Assembly: GCF_016808095.1 (NCBI RefSeq)
Contig: NC_068971.1
Span: 16,476,001 to 16,540,000 of the forward strand
Length of the DNA stretch: 64,000 nt
Source: Vigna angularis
Taxonomy: Eukaryota; Streptophyta; Magnoliopsida; Fabales; Fabaceae
Direction of reading: 5' to 3'
In this document: positions 13,150 through 25,721 of the stretch, one piece after another
How the letters are laid out: the number at the start of each line of letters is the position of its first letter
Position numbering within the stretch: the stretch's first letter is position 1
Translations under genes and position numbers: made by a program
Notes under the pieces: generated by a model
The model's input: only the letters and a program-made list of their open reading frames with translations
Told to the model about the DNA's origin: nothing
Databases searched by the model: none

Positions 13150-13818
13150 ATAAAATTTAATTTAAGATGTGTCGCATTCCAGGTATTTAGGATGGCTTGT
13201 CCATTAAGGAGTTCGAGGCGATAGGCTCCATTTGTTAAATCCTCTATAATGCTTGCCACCTTTCCATGAGCTCGATTCTTTCTTGCTTCCCCTCTTTTTC
13301 GTCACACGAGGTCGCCTTCGTTGAAGGCTCTAGGTCTTATCTTGGTATTGTAGCGTCGAGAAAGCACTCTTTTCTGGGTCGTCGTGCAAATTATGGCAAC
13401 CTCTCGACGTTCGGTTAGCATGTCGAGGTTCATCTGCAACTGTTCGGCGTTGAGGTTCATATTTTGGATGCCTCGCCTTAACGACGACTCTCCAACTTCT
13501 ACTGGAAGCATGGTGTCCGTTTCGTATGTGAGGTTGAATGGAGTTTCTCTAGTGGATCCGTGAGGGGTGCACCTGTACGCCCATAGTACTTCCGGCAGCT
13601 CCTCTACCCATAAGCTTTTAGCTTCACCGAGCCGCTTTTTTAATTTTATGAGTACAACTTTGTTGACAGCTTCAACCTGCCCATTTGTTTGAGGGTGTTT
13701 TACCGAGCTGGTGACATGTTTGATTCCCAAGCTCTTAACGAAATCTTCCAGTTTTTTTTCGATGAATTGTCGGCCGTTATCAGTGATGATTTTCTGAGGC
13801 AGACCGAATGATGGAAGA
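13150..13818 (-). pseudogene. Integrase C-terminal part of Tat pol
   Basis: Reads the second half of a gypsy integrase: the second catalytic Asp in ITDNGRQF (about 13760), the catalytic Glu in TNGQVEAVNK (about 13680), WVEELPEVLWAYR, then a C-terminal tail with NGAYRLELLNG ending near 13150. It was continuous with 14606-15799 before an insertion split the core. A stop replaces the residue after EGDLV at about 13301. Confidence 0.85.
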
Positions 13819-13825
13819 CCATCAA

Positions 13826-14598
13826 GGAATCACATTGGACCTCTTACTAGAGCCATGGCAAGGAAGATTCAAGAAGAAGAAGGATCACTTTACACTTTAC
13901 TTCTATGGAAGGTTACTTATGAAAATCCTTCTTCTCTTGTCTAAACTAATATTTGTTTTGTAGGATACAATAAAAGCAAGAGCCATGGTCAACTAATCAA
14001 ATTTGGGAAAAGCACTTCAAGGGATCAGCACCAAGGCCGCTCCAGCGCCCTCAGCCAGGGGGGGCTCCAGCTCAGATGCACCAAATGGACTTCCTGGCTC
14101 ACGTGCGCTCCAGCCCCCTCAGACAGGGGGACTCCAACCCCAGCGGAGCAACATGAAGCACGTTTTGGCAGCACTGTCCATGTGACCCAGCATGCTTTCC
14201 GTGACCCAGCTGACTTGGCCTTCAAGCTCATTTTGTATTTTGAATTTTGGAGGGAATTTAGCTCAAAATTAAGGCCCTTCTTCACCTATAAATAAGATGG
14301 TCTCCCTTTTGTATTTTTCTCACTTTTGAGCTTAGTGAAATGCTGCAGAAATTTTTTTCCAGCCCTATTGCTCTTGAGTCACTCTTTCTCTTCACTTTCT
14401 CTACCCTTTCCTCTAGCTTCCTTCCATAGTAGGAAGACTTTCTGAGCTGAGAGGTCTCTACTCACACTCCTTACATTCAAAAACACACCAAAACACCATT
14501 CATAGTCACTCATTCCGCTACACCATCAAGGGTTGCTGTTTGGAGATTGCAACCTGCGAGTTCAAGGCCTGGCAAGTTTCCATCACCGAATCAAAATA
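13826..14598 (+). mobile_element. ~0.77-kb insertion in the integrase, LTR-like fragment
   Basis: Separates two halves of the integrase core. Both edges carry ATCAAGG (13819-13825 and about 14599-14605), a possible 7-bp duplication. Inside, plus strand: GPLTRAMARKIQEE at about 13847-13888, resembling the tail of a gag-pol protein, then a promoter-like CCTATAAATAAG at about 14284 and a CT-rich stretch. It may be a terminal fragment or non-autonomous derivative of another LTR element. The ends are not TG...CA, so the exact boundaries and class are uncertain. Confidence 0.5.
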
Positions 14599-14605
14599 TC
14601 AAGGG

Positions 14606-15799
14606 CTAGATAAACTTCTGTACACGTTGAGCGCTTATGACCGCTAATGCCTCAGCATCGATCCACTTTGTGAAGTAATCGATTGCCACCAAGAGGAACT
14701 TACTTTGAGCTTTTCCGATCGGTAATGGCCTGACTATATCCATTCCCCATTGGGCGAACGACCATGGCGAGATAATGCCATGCAACTCTTCGGGAGGGAC
14801 TCGGAAATTGTTGTCGTGCGCCTGGCAGGATATACACTTCTTAACGAACGTTTCACAATGATGGTCTATCGTTAGCCAGTAATACGGTGCTCGCAGTATT
14901 CGTGCCCTGAGTGTACGCTTTCTTGAATGCAAACCACATATTCCGTTATGAAGCTCTAGTAGGACGTAATCTGCTTCTTCTGCTGACAAGCATTTTAACA
15001 GCGGCGTGGTGTACCCTCGCTTGTACAAATCGTCACCTATACACAGAAAATGAGCGATGCGTTTAGAGTCGGTTGTACTAACATTTTCTCCCTGTTCCTG
15101 CTTCATCATCAGTTCTCGTATGCTTCGTCGCCAATCGGCTTTGGGTGTCACTACATCAGTGGCAAAAGTTTCAACTGCAGGCTTGTCAAGTGTCATCTTG
15201 ATGATTGAAGACAATTGCGCTTTTTCTTTTGAGTGAGTCAACTTAGACAGGAGATCTGCTCTGGAATTTTGTTCCCTAGGCACGTGGACAATGTTGACGT
15301 TGACAAAATCTTTAAGGAGGCTAATAGCCTTATGGAAATAGCGCAGCAGTTGATTATCTTTAACCTGGAAAGTCCCCTTCATATGACCGACAACCAGTTG
15401 AGAGTCCATTCGACATTCTAATCGAGTAATTGCTAACTCTTTAGCTAGAGTTAAACCGGCAATCAAAGCTTCGTATTCTGCTTGATTGTTGTTGGTTTGA
15501 AAGCGAAAAAGTATGGCTTGTTCAATAATAATATCGTTCGGTCCTTCCAGAACAATACCAGCTCCTCCATCCTTTCTGTCCGACGAGCCATCCACATTAA
15601 GATACCATAGTGGCACTAAGTCGTCAGGTATGGGTGTTAGCTCAGCTGCAAAGTCTGCCAGATGTTGGCCTTTGACAGATCCTCGAGGTTCAAAGCGTAA
15701 GCCGAATTCGGAAAGTTCAACAGACCAGGAGACCATCCTACCTACCAGGTCAGGCTTCCTAAGAATCATAGTGACTGGATGATTTGTGCGCACCACCAC
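14606..15799 (-). pseudogene. Second RNase H plus integrase N-terminal half of Tat pol
   Basis: A 397-codon open stretch. Near residues 65-190 is an extra RNase H: LNVDGSS (first Asp), QAEYEAL (Glu), CRMDSQL (Asp) and SRADLLS (last Asp). After a linker comes the integrase zinc module, with two His in the HNGICGLHS region and CISCQAH for the Cys pair, then the core start WGMDIV with the first catalytic Asp and LLVAIDYFTKW. The frame ends where the insertion at 13826-14598 begins. The tandem RNase H arrangement supports the Tat assignment. Confidence 0.9.
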
Positions 15800-16231
15800 T
15801 TGATGACTCTAAAAATACGGTCGGAGACGGAGCAACGCTGTTAGTAGAGCTAGAGCCACCTTTCCTATTTGGGAGTACCTTTCTTCCGCCCCCTGTAAAG
15901 TTCTGCTGACAAAATAGACCAACTTAAAAACAAGAGTCTCTTGGATAAGAGCGGCACTTACAGCGTTGTTGGATGCAGCTATGTATAACTGCAAGTCATA
16001 TCCGGTTATCGGTCGGGCCATGATCGGAGGACTGGTGAGGATGTCCTTGACTGTAACGAAAGCTTTTTTGCATTGATCGTCCCAGTGTTGAGTGATACCT
16101 TTCTTCATATTCTTAAGAATAAGTCTGATATGCTCTTCCAATTTCAGGATGAAACATGACAAAGAAGTTAGTTCGCCAACTAGGCGCTGCACCTCCTTCA
16201 AATTAGTTGGGCTCTTCATTTCCAGGATCGC
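15800..16231 (-). pseudogene. RT-linked RNase H of Tat pol
   Basis: Starts at the right edge of the 16236-19186 insertion with AILEMKSPTNLKEVQ, the RT connection. It continues through WDDQCKKAF, LQLYIAASNNAVSAAL and FVSRTLQGAEERYSQI. Several changes from the family norm and a stop before the next open stretch mark it as dead. Confidence 0.85.
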
Positions 16232-16235
16232 TCGA

Positions 16236-19186
16236 TGATTAAGGCTGTCGCGGCCCATCAAAAGTTGATTGCAGATATTAATGCAGTACAATATAACTAG
16301 GATTTGACTCCTAGGTCGTCTCTCAAGGATCAATTTATGTGTGGTTCAGTTTTAGATCTTAACACGAAGTGGGGGGTTTGATTATTTTTTATTTGCAGAA
16401 AATTTAAATTTAAATTAAAATCAAAATTTAAAAACAGTTTTCAGAAATTAAAAGCTGAAATAAAATCAACATACTGTAAAAACGAAATTTAAAATGGTGC
16501 AGAAAACATAAATATAGTAAATCCTCAAAAATACAAAATACAGTAAAAACTAAAAGCAATAAATTCCGAAAATGGTAAAAACGAAATTTGACTTTTGTAA
16601 ACATTACAGGAAAACGAAAATCACTGGGCAGTAAAAAATAAACAGAGAAACTTAAATTGCAGTTGAAAATGTAAATTGGAAATGAAAACTGTAAATTGGA
16701 AATGAAAACTGACAGGATCAAACTTCAAAATAGGAAACATCTTGATGAAATGAGTTGAGCAGAAATGTGAAATACAACAATTTGAAGTGAATTGGAAAAT
16801 GGCAGTGATGAGAATAAAGATTTAAACTTCAAAAACAGAATTATAATTGACGGAGATGAAAATGAAAATTAAACATCAACTGAAAAACGCAGACTGGAAA
16901 TTAAGATTCAGTACATCATCAAACTGGAAAATGAAAATAAACCCAAAACCTCCCCAAGGGGGGTGGGGGAAAAATGAACTTCAAACTACACTACTCCTAC
17001 GCTACTGGAATCTGCCTCCTACCCCTACTCCTACTACCGTTTCTTCTGCCAAAGCTCTCCTTTTATATTGTGGTAAGAGCCGTATCTGTGTGCTCTTTGA
17101 TGATCCAAAACAAAATGTAAGGCCCCTCCGTTTCTGGTTCCACCACTTCACTTTCAAAAGATGATTGAAATTTTGTCATCACGTACTCCATGTGTGATTA
17201 CTTCTGGACGGTGTAGAGCTCGTGAAGAATGGATGTCCGTGAGCTACTTCAAAGAATCCGTGAGTTCCATGTGTGTGGTTCCCACTTCCCATCAAGGAGT
17301 GGTTGTCTGAGAGCTCAACATGATGGACCATCATATTCCTATTACAAACGTGAATCTTCACTAAATCCTGTTTAACCACTTCTTCATTGTCGTGGACTCT
17401 TCACCTCTTATGTGGACCGTGAGGTCTTCGTGTTGTTGTTATGCTTCCATCCAAGATACTAGTTCAGACTTGTGCATCTACTTTCTTCTATATTGAATCT
17501 GCACTAAAGGTGGAACATAAGATTTGCTTTCCTTCCATGTGCTTCTCTTTTTCTGCTGCCCTTACTAGACCAAGATGCTGATGTGCTTGTCTTATTTTCT
17601 AAGTGGAGCGTGAATGTCTTTCAATTAAGTTTGTTAAATGTGCACATACAGCCGTGAACTCCACATCCACTTCCCAAATTTAATACTTTATTTTCTCCCT
17701 TCCTGACCGTGTGCATTTTTTAAGTGTTGCTTTTGTGAATCAGCTCCCCTTTTTGTTTTCCAGCCGCACACCACCAAACTCTCTGCTGACCCTCTTTTCC
17801 ATCCAATGCTTTACATGTCAGCACTCACTAAAGTTAGAAAATCATGGAGCTGCATTCTCTCACTCCCAATTTCTGGCCGTGTAATATTCCAATATTTTGG
17901 CACCCACTTTCTTTTCTTTACAATTTAAGAATGTATTTCTCCCATGCCTTTACTGTTGCTCAGAAATATGGTCAGCAACACTTAGTGAATTCATGGGCTG
18001 GACATCACCATTTTGTCTTCCACATGTGCTTCCACACAACACTCAACTTCCCTTTATTATTCATGTGCGTGACATGACCTCCAAAACCGTGCTCCATCTA
18101 CTAATTTTGCTGAAACATGAGTGCGTGGGACATGATGTCTTCCACATCTTAAAAAAAATATTCGGGCTCTACTTTCACGTGAACTTCCTTCATCGAATGC
18201 ATGCACATCAATTTTGAATTGATAGAATGAAAGTACACTTCCTTTCACCTTGTCCGTGGACTCCCTTAGCAATGATACTTGGAGCTTATTGTAACCAACT
18301 ACATCATGTGCACCTTACTGTTGAACGTTGCAGCTGTTGCCCATGTGAAAGCTTGCTTCTTTTTCCATGCTGGATGTTCTCCATGTTTACTGGTTGGAAA
18401 TTGCTAGACAGTGAATCCAAGTTGGATGCTATTTCCTTACACTGCTGCATTTTGTTCCAGCTGTGACAGCACCTTCTTCCCTTCCTTTTCCAGCCAACTT
18501 TCCATATTTTGTCCACCATTAATCACTACTGGATATGCCAAAAGTAAGCAAGGAGCTCTCCATTCCTCCTAGGCCGTGAACTCCTTTCAGCTGCAGCCTT
18601 CTTCCTTCTCAACATGTTGGCTTTGGACCTGGAACGTGGACTGCCGGCGCTGGAGCTGGATTGTTGGAGCGCGGCAGCTGCTGGTTGGTTGCGGATGAAG
18701 ATGGAGCTTGGATGGTGGAACGCGGATGAGCTGCTGGTTGGTTGCTCCTGGCCGTGAAGATGTTGAAGCTTTCAGCCCCCACCATGACATGTTTCCCAAA
18801 CCATGTGCTGACCGTATGTGTCATACGTCTTGTCCTTAGCAAATTTGCTTCAATCACTAAAAGTAAAAAAAATTCCAAACCATAAAAAAAAAATGAATCA
18901 TCACTTGACGTATTAGAGGTGTAGGCCGTGGCATTTTTTTGACCCAATGAATCAAGACATCTCCAATGCATACTAAATGAATTTCCAAAATATCCCAATT
19001 TGTAATTCCAATAATTTCCTAATACAAATAATTAACTTAAAATAATTCAAAATAATTAAAATAAAAATTACTGGTTAAATTAAACACAATTATGAAAAAC
19101 AGGAAAATATTGGACAATTAAGAACAATTTCCTGATTAAATCCGGTACAATAGACTAAATGTAGTGAACCAAATATTGACTCATCA
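16236..19186. mobile_element. 2.95-kb solo LTR-like insertion in the RT gene
   Basis: Splits the RT at a codon in the DKCR|AILEM region. Flanks are the perfect 5-bp duplication CTCGA (16231-16235 and 19187-19191); ends are TGATTA...CTCATCA, i.e. TG...CA. No gag or pol domain was seen inside, and no repeated ends within the unit, so a long solo LTR (Ogre-like length) fits best. 17170-18910 carries the word CCGTG again and again (for example near 17189, 17240, 17419, 17653, 17706, 17877, 18087, 18253, 18571, 18751, 18810, 18924). ORFs inside look accidental. Confidence 0.75.
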
Positions 19187-19191
19187 CTCGA

Positions 19192-20093
19192 CATTTATCC
19201 GGATTGGCTTCTATTCCCCTGCAGGTTAGCATGAACCTCAAGAACTTTTCGGCTGGTACGCCAAAGGTGCACTTTGACGGGTTTAACCGCATATTGTACC
19301 GTCGTACCTAAAGGAAAACTTCCGCCAGATCTTTTAAGTTTTGTTCTACCGACTGACTCCTAACGACCATGTCATCCACGTATACTTCCACACATTTTCC
19401 AATTTGGTGATGGAAAATTTTATCCATAAGACGTCGATAGGTGGCACCTACATTTTTTAGACCGAACGACATTACCTCATAACAGTAATTGGCGCGTTCG
19501 GTTATGAAAGTTGTTCGCTCCTGATCTGGTACATACATCGGGATCTGGTTGTATCCCGAATATGCGTCAAGGAAACTTAGCACTGCATGTCCGGAAGCCT
19601 CATCCATCAACCGGTCGATGCTTGGAAGAGGGTAAGAATCTTTGGGGCAAGCCTTGTTGAGATCCGTGAAATCAACACACATTCTTCACTGACCGTTCGA
19701 CTTTTTAACTATGACAACGTTCGCCAGCCATGTAGTGTACGTTACCTCTCTGATGAACTGAGCTTTCAGCAGCTTGGTGACTTCCGCTTGTATGGCATCC
19801 CTCTTTTCTTCACCGAATCTCCGCTTCTTCTGAGCGACAGGGCGTGCTTCTTTGAAAATGGACAACTTATGCGTCATGACACCGGGGTGGATTCCCGGCA
19901 TATCGGAAGCTACCCATGCGAACAAATCGGCATTGGTTTTCAACATCTCTGTCAAATTGTGTTCATCGCTCGGCTCCAAGTTTCCCCCAATGGACATGGC
20001 TTGTGACTCGTCCTTTCCCAGTACCAATGGCTTGACGTCGCCCTGAGGTTGAATGTGATGGTAGGCGTTTGTTTTGGGGTCAAGGTCGATCAC
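19192..20093 (-). pseudogene. Reverse transcriptase of Tat pol
   Basis: N-terminal part 19686-20093 ends VVIVKKSNGQ, then a TGA stop (about 19688) where the family has Trp. 19308-19682 carries MCVDFTDLNKACPKD, the MSFGLKNVGATY block and the catalytic YVDDMVV (about 19385). A further TAG follows near 19310, then RLNPSKCTFGVPAEKF up to the insertion point at 19187. The active-site residues are intact although the frame is broken. Confidence 0.9.
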
Positions 20094-20161
20094 TATTGTT
20101 TCCGCCCCCCTAGTTTTTCTTGGCGGTACGAAGGGTGTGACTTTTAGGCCAGCAACATAAG

Positions 20162-20819
20162 ATTGTCAAGCCGTTCGTTGATATGCCCGTACTGTACAAA
20201 CATTACCTTTTTCTATCGGGAATTTCATAGCTAAGTAAGGAGTGGACACGATGGCTCCGAAAGCATTCAAGCAAGGTCGTCCCAGTAGTGCATTGTATGA
20301 AGTGTTTGCCTCTACTAGTAAGAACCTTATTCTGAGCTCTCTTGCCTCCTTCCCTATCCCGAGTCAATTTCTTAAGTCGAGATATCCTCGAGTATCTACT
20401 CTTTCTCCTGCGAAACCTACAATCTGCTCATTGAATTGAGCTATCAAGTCTTCGGATAGATCCATTTTAAGGAATGTGGCCTAGTATAGGATGTTGACCG
20501 AACTGCCCTGATCAACCAACACTTTACTGACATCATATCGTGTTATCTCGGCAGTGATGACCATGGGGTCATCCTGATCCAGATCGGGGGCGTGGAAATC
20601 TGCATTGGTGAAAGTAATGTTTGGTATGGATCGAGGTTGTCGATCTACCATGTGCACAGTTTTTAAGTTCCTCAAATGTCTCTTGCGAGCAAAGGATGAT
20701 GCCCCTCCTCCAACGAAGCCTCCAGATATGGTGTCAATTCGTCCTCGGACCGACCTTCCTCGCTCAGGGTCTCGAGTGCGGCTTCGGGAGCGTCGTTTAT
20801 GCTGATCGTCTCTCCGCAA
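20162..20819 (-). pseudogene. Protease region of Tat gag-pro
   Basis: Arg/Ser-rich linker, then KVLVDQGSSVNILY (Asp-Gln-Gly-Ser-Ser, the aspartic protease active site, about 20487-20520), a stop after Tyr, and continuation ...LLGRPCLNAFGAI. The rest runs to the RT part with further stops. Confidence 0.8.
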
Positions 20820-20877
20820 TGAAGGCTCGGGACTTCTACGCGAAGTTCCTCTTCTAGGGGGCTTATTGCCCTTGCCG

Positions 20878-21488
20878 CTTTCCTTTTCACATATTTTTAG
20901 AGGTAGCCCACGCGGAAAAGTCTCTCTATCTCATCTCTTACTATGGTGCAGTCCTCTGTGTCATGACCATGATTTTGGTGAAGACGACAGGCTTTACTTC
21001 CATCGACATTCTTTGGTGAGGATTTCCTTCGAACTGTGAGGAGTTCGGTGTGTAGGGCCTCTTTAAGTACTTTTGCCCTGGGTGCGTTAAGAGCAGTGTA
21101 GTGATCATACTTGGGTGTCCAGGCTAACTCCTTTCAAGTAGGTATGTCACCTTTGTTGTCGTTAGATGATCGCTTCGCCTCCTTCTTATTCCCGTTGGTG
21201 GGGACTTCTTGTTGTTGCTTTCTCCTTGAGTTCCTTAGGTCCTCGATACGTATAAATTTAGCGATCGTTTCCTGCATTTCTTCCATAGATTTTGGTGGCT
21301 CGGCATACAGTTGTTCAGCAAAATATCCTGGTTTTAAACATGAGGGCAAATTGCTAATGACGAAAGTGTGATTCGCGTCTTTCACTCGTCTTGCAGCCTC
21401 GTTGTACCTTTGCATGAACGCTCTTAGGGTTTCATCCTTCTCCTGTTTAGTGTTTACCAGCTCTGCCGGCGTCATCTCCTGCCTTCGG
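20878..21488 (-). pseudogene. gag C-terminal two thirds, Tat element
   Basis: Reads RRQEMTPAELVNTKQ, RAFMQRYNEAARRVKD and EEMQETIAKFIRIEDL, then after a stop (about 21136) a knuckle-like block with CRLHQNHGHDTEDC (about 20940-20985). The N-terminal third is missing in this orientation; it lies inverted at 21489-22069. Confidence 0.85.
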
Positions 21489-22069
21489 TTGGCGCCTACC
21501 GTGGGGCCGAGATTTGGAGATCCCCAATGGTGACCACAAGAACTATGGAAGAAAACAACACCAGAGATTTGATCAGGCAACTACAAGCCCAGATAGAGGC
21601 GCAGGCAAGAACCATACAGGAGCAGCAGGAGACTCAACGCAAACAAGCGGAGGAAATTTCAACGTTAAGAGCGCAACGACCTCCACCTGAAGTGTCCGCC
21701 TCAAACAGGCAGGGAGATAATGAAGGTAGCCGTCATGGGGGGGGGGGGGGCGATCTATTCATACCGAACCTGGCGGTGAGGGGAGAAGGGGACCCACACC
21801 CCTTCAGCTCACCAATCTACTTCCATTTACAGAAACCATCATGAAAACTGCTATGCTAGAGAAACCTCCTCCAACATTAGAAAGATATGACGGCTCAGCA
21901 AACCTAGATAACCACCTCAGAAACTTCATTGATGCGATGGCATTCTACACGGATAGTGACCCAGTCATATGTCGAGCTTTCTCCTTGTTTTTAAAAGACG
22001 AAGCATTGGAGTGGTACCATACCCTCCCTCCAAATATGGTAGATTGTTTTGCCATGGTGGGCACCAAAA
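21489..22069 (+). pseudogene. Inverted block: PBS, leader and gag N-terminal third
   Basis: In plus orientation, opposite to the rest of the element, this starts with a PBS-like TTGGCGCCTACCGTGG (21489-21504). The leader and a gag start at 21527 (MVTTRTMEENNTRDLI) follow, then a Gln/Glu-rich helix, a frameshift at a G-run near 21740-21750, and 21841-22066 with LERYDGSANLDNHLRNF and ALEWYHTLPPNM. It ends at CCATGGTGGGCACCAAA (22052-22068), directly against the 5' LTR. That end word is the near reverse complement of the PBS word, so both breakpoints are matching inverted sites. Confidence 0.85.
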
Positions 22070-22775
22070 TGTTTCAGTATAAATATTCGGGACCGAGACA
22101 CGGACCTTGCTGATGTGTCTTTGCTGCTTTTAAATATCTTGGAAATTCACATCTCCTTAATTGATGTCACCTGTTCACCTTTCTAGGACATTCACTCTCC
22201 TTCAAGTTGTACAGCTCGTCCACTCCAACAAAGGGGGGTACATGCGAAGATACTCCGACGCTCAAGTTAGGTGTGGGTTATGGAACCTCAGTTCTCAAGG
22301 AAATGATTTTTTTTCTCACAGTAAGGTATTTTTTAGTATTCAATAGAACGTATCTGACCTCCTCTTCCCTTCCTGTATTTAACCTTAATAAAATCTAAAA
22401 CAGACTTACCTTAAACAGATTTACCTTAAAATCCGGTCAGTTGCCCGTAATCAGCGTTATTAATATCTTTAATCAGATATTTTTTACTATTTCGTCTTCT
22501 GCTGGACTATTGGTCCAATTACTTAAATGTTGGGCCGATTGGCCCAACGTCTTTTAACTTGGCTGAGCGCTAAGCCTGGTTTGACCTGGTTGAGTGAGTA
22601 TGGCTTGACTTTTAACGTGCGTTGGACTTGTTTGATATGGTTGACAAGCGCTTCTAACTTCGTGGATAGAGCGATCATTATTAGAAGCGGATACTAGCGC
22701 TTTATAACCTAGTGGATAGAGCGATCGTTATTGTATGCGGACGCTCACTGTTCGGCTCAGGTATCTTACTATACA
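22070..22775 (-). repeat. 5' LTR of the Tat element
   Basis: Same 49-bp duplication and ends as the 3' LTR. It no longer has the PBS next to it because of the inversion of 21489-22069. Confidence 0.9.
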
Positions 22776-22780
22776 AATAA

Positions 22781-24092
<1,312 letters not shown>

Positions 24093-24344
24093 TAGACTTA
24101 TCTAATGACAATATAAATACATTAGTAGTATATTTAAAGATAATTAGTTTGTTAGTTTCTACTTCTTGTTTTGGTTTTATTAAAGTCACCAGCTTTAACA
24201 AATTGAAATTAGAGTAAAAAATTAATTTAGTTAATATAAACAAAACTTATAATACTAAGAAGTGTAATTTTTTTATTACTAAACCTTTAAATGAGCTATT
24301 AAGTATAATATCTTAATTTAGTTTGTGACAAATATAATTATTTA

Positions 24345-24730
24345 AAGAGTTAAATATGTTTTTAGTTCCTAAATTTTAACACAAAATCAAAATTCATTAT
24401 TGTCTGAAACTTTGATACAATTTGATTTTCAAACTTTTAAAATGAATTGATATAGTTTTTATAACCCAACTGTATTGAAATGTTTTTATGCGTAAAGTGA
24501 TGTTCAGGTTGGTATTTAAGTTTTTTACATTGCTTGACACACATTCTAGCTCAAATGTAAGTCTCAGAGACTATTTAACACGTAAAAAAGATTAACACCG
24601 TTAAATTAAAAAGACTATATCCATTCATATTTAAAAATTGAAAGATCAAAATGTATCAAAGTTTTGGACCTAATTAATTCTAATTTCACGTTTAACTTTA
24701 AAAACTAAAACGATACTTAACTTTATTTAA
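24345..24730. mobile_element. Possible small MULE-type MITE
   Basis: The left edge AGAGTTAAATATGTTTTTAG resembles the inverse of the right edge (reads AAAGTTAAGTATCGTTTTAG on minus). The inside is non-coding. The resemblance is imperfect and no target duplication could be fixed. Confidence 0.4.
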
Positions 24731-24860
24731 AACTTTTTACGAAGTTATACATATATATTATTCATGTTGATTTTAATTAAAAATATTTATATAATCATTA
24801 AATATAATAATGATAAATATAATTTTTATTAATAATATTTTTTAAAATAAAATTATTTCA

Positions 24861-24863
<3 letters not shown>

Positions 24864-24914
<51 letters not shown>
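24864..24914. repeat. (TA)n microsatellite
   Basis: About 50 bp of AT alternation. Confidence 0.95.
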
Positions 24915-24916
<2 letters not shown>

Positions 24917-25721
24917 TGTAAAAACTTTGTATCATTAATAAATCTATATTATTTTTTTAAAATAATATTATTTTAAGACATAAAACTAAAATATTTTTTT
25001 CTAAATTTAATTTTATTATATGACAAAATAACTAAAAATTATTAAATGATAAAATTAAAAATTAAAAAATAGTATAAAAAAATCAATACTTTAAATATAA
25101 GTTAATCATTAATAAATTATTAAATGATCAAATAAATAGAAAATTTTAAAGGGTAAAATTAAGAATGAAAGAAATAGAATAGACAAAATAATTAATACTT
25201 TAAATATAAGTTATTCTTTAACAATAATTATATTAAAAATACATTACATAAAATTTTTAATTATGACTAAAATATATAATAGCATAGAAAAGATTAACAC
25301 TTTAAATATAAGTTATTCTTTAATAATAAGAATATTAAAAATACATTAAATAAAAATTATAATTATGACTAAAATGTATGTAAAGACAGATATTTAAAAA
25401 GAAGTATTATTTATTTATTTAAAAAATTAACTAATGTTTAAAATAATTTTTTGGAATTCCTATCATGGTTTAAGTTTATTAAGAAAAAAAAATTGTATGG
25501 GAGAGAATATTTTACGTGACACTGTAAACAGTTTTATTGTTAATAAATATATATTATTTTTTAAATAATATTATTTTAAAAAATAAAAATAAAATATAAT
25601 TTTTTAAATTTAAGTTTATTAAATTATCAATCAAGCAATAAGAAATCATAAAATAAAAAATAGTATAATAAAAATTTATTCTTTAATAATTTATTAAATC
25701 ACCAAGTAATTAAATATTTTA

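Larger units (their letters stand above)
9283..22775 (-). mobile_element. Ty3/gypsy retrotransposon, Tat type, degenerate, with nested insertions
   Basis: The LTRs (9283-9990 and 22070-22775) are TGTTTC...TATACA in plus orientation. They are flanked by AATAG (9278-9282) and AATAA (22776-22780), a 5-bp target duplication with one mismatch. Coding order on minus is gag, protease, RT, RNase H, a second RNase H, integrase. The second RNase H after the RT-linked one is the mark of the Tat lineage. An antisense ORF lies next to the 3' LTR. Stops, frameshifts and two insertions (16236-19186 and about 13826-14598) break the polyprotein, and the PBS plus 5' gag block is inverted (21489-22069). The LTRs differ by roughly 5% in the part compared by eye, so the insertion is not recent. 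Confidence 0.9.

Noticed and set aside
17844..18998. Several 70-130-codon ORFs
   Set aside because: Within the 2.95-kb solo LTR-like insertion, overlapping on both strands, no domain.
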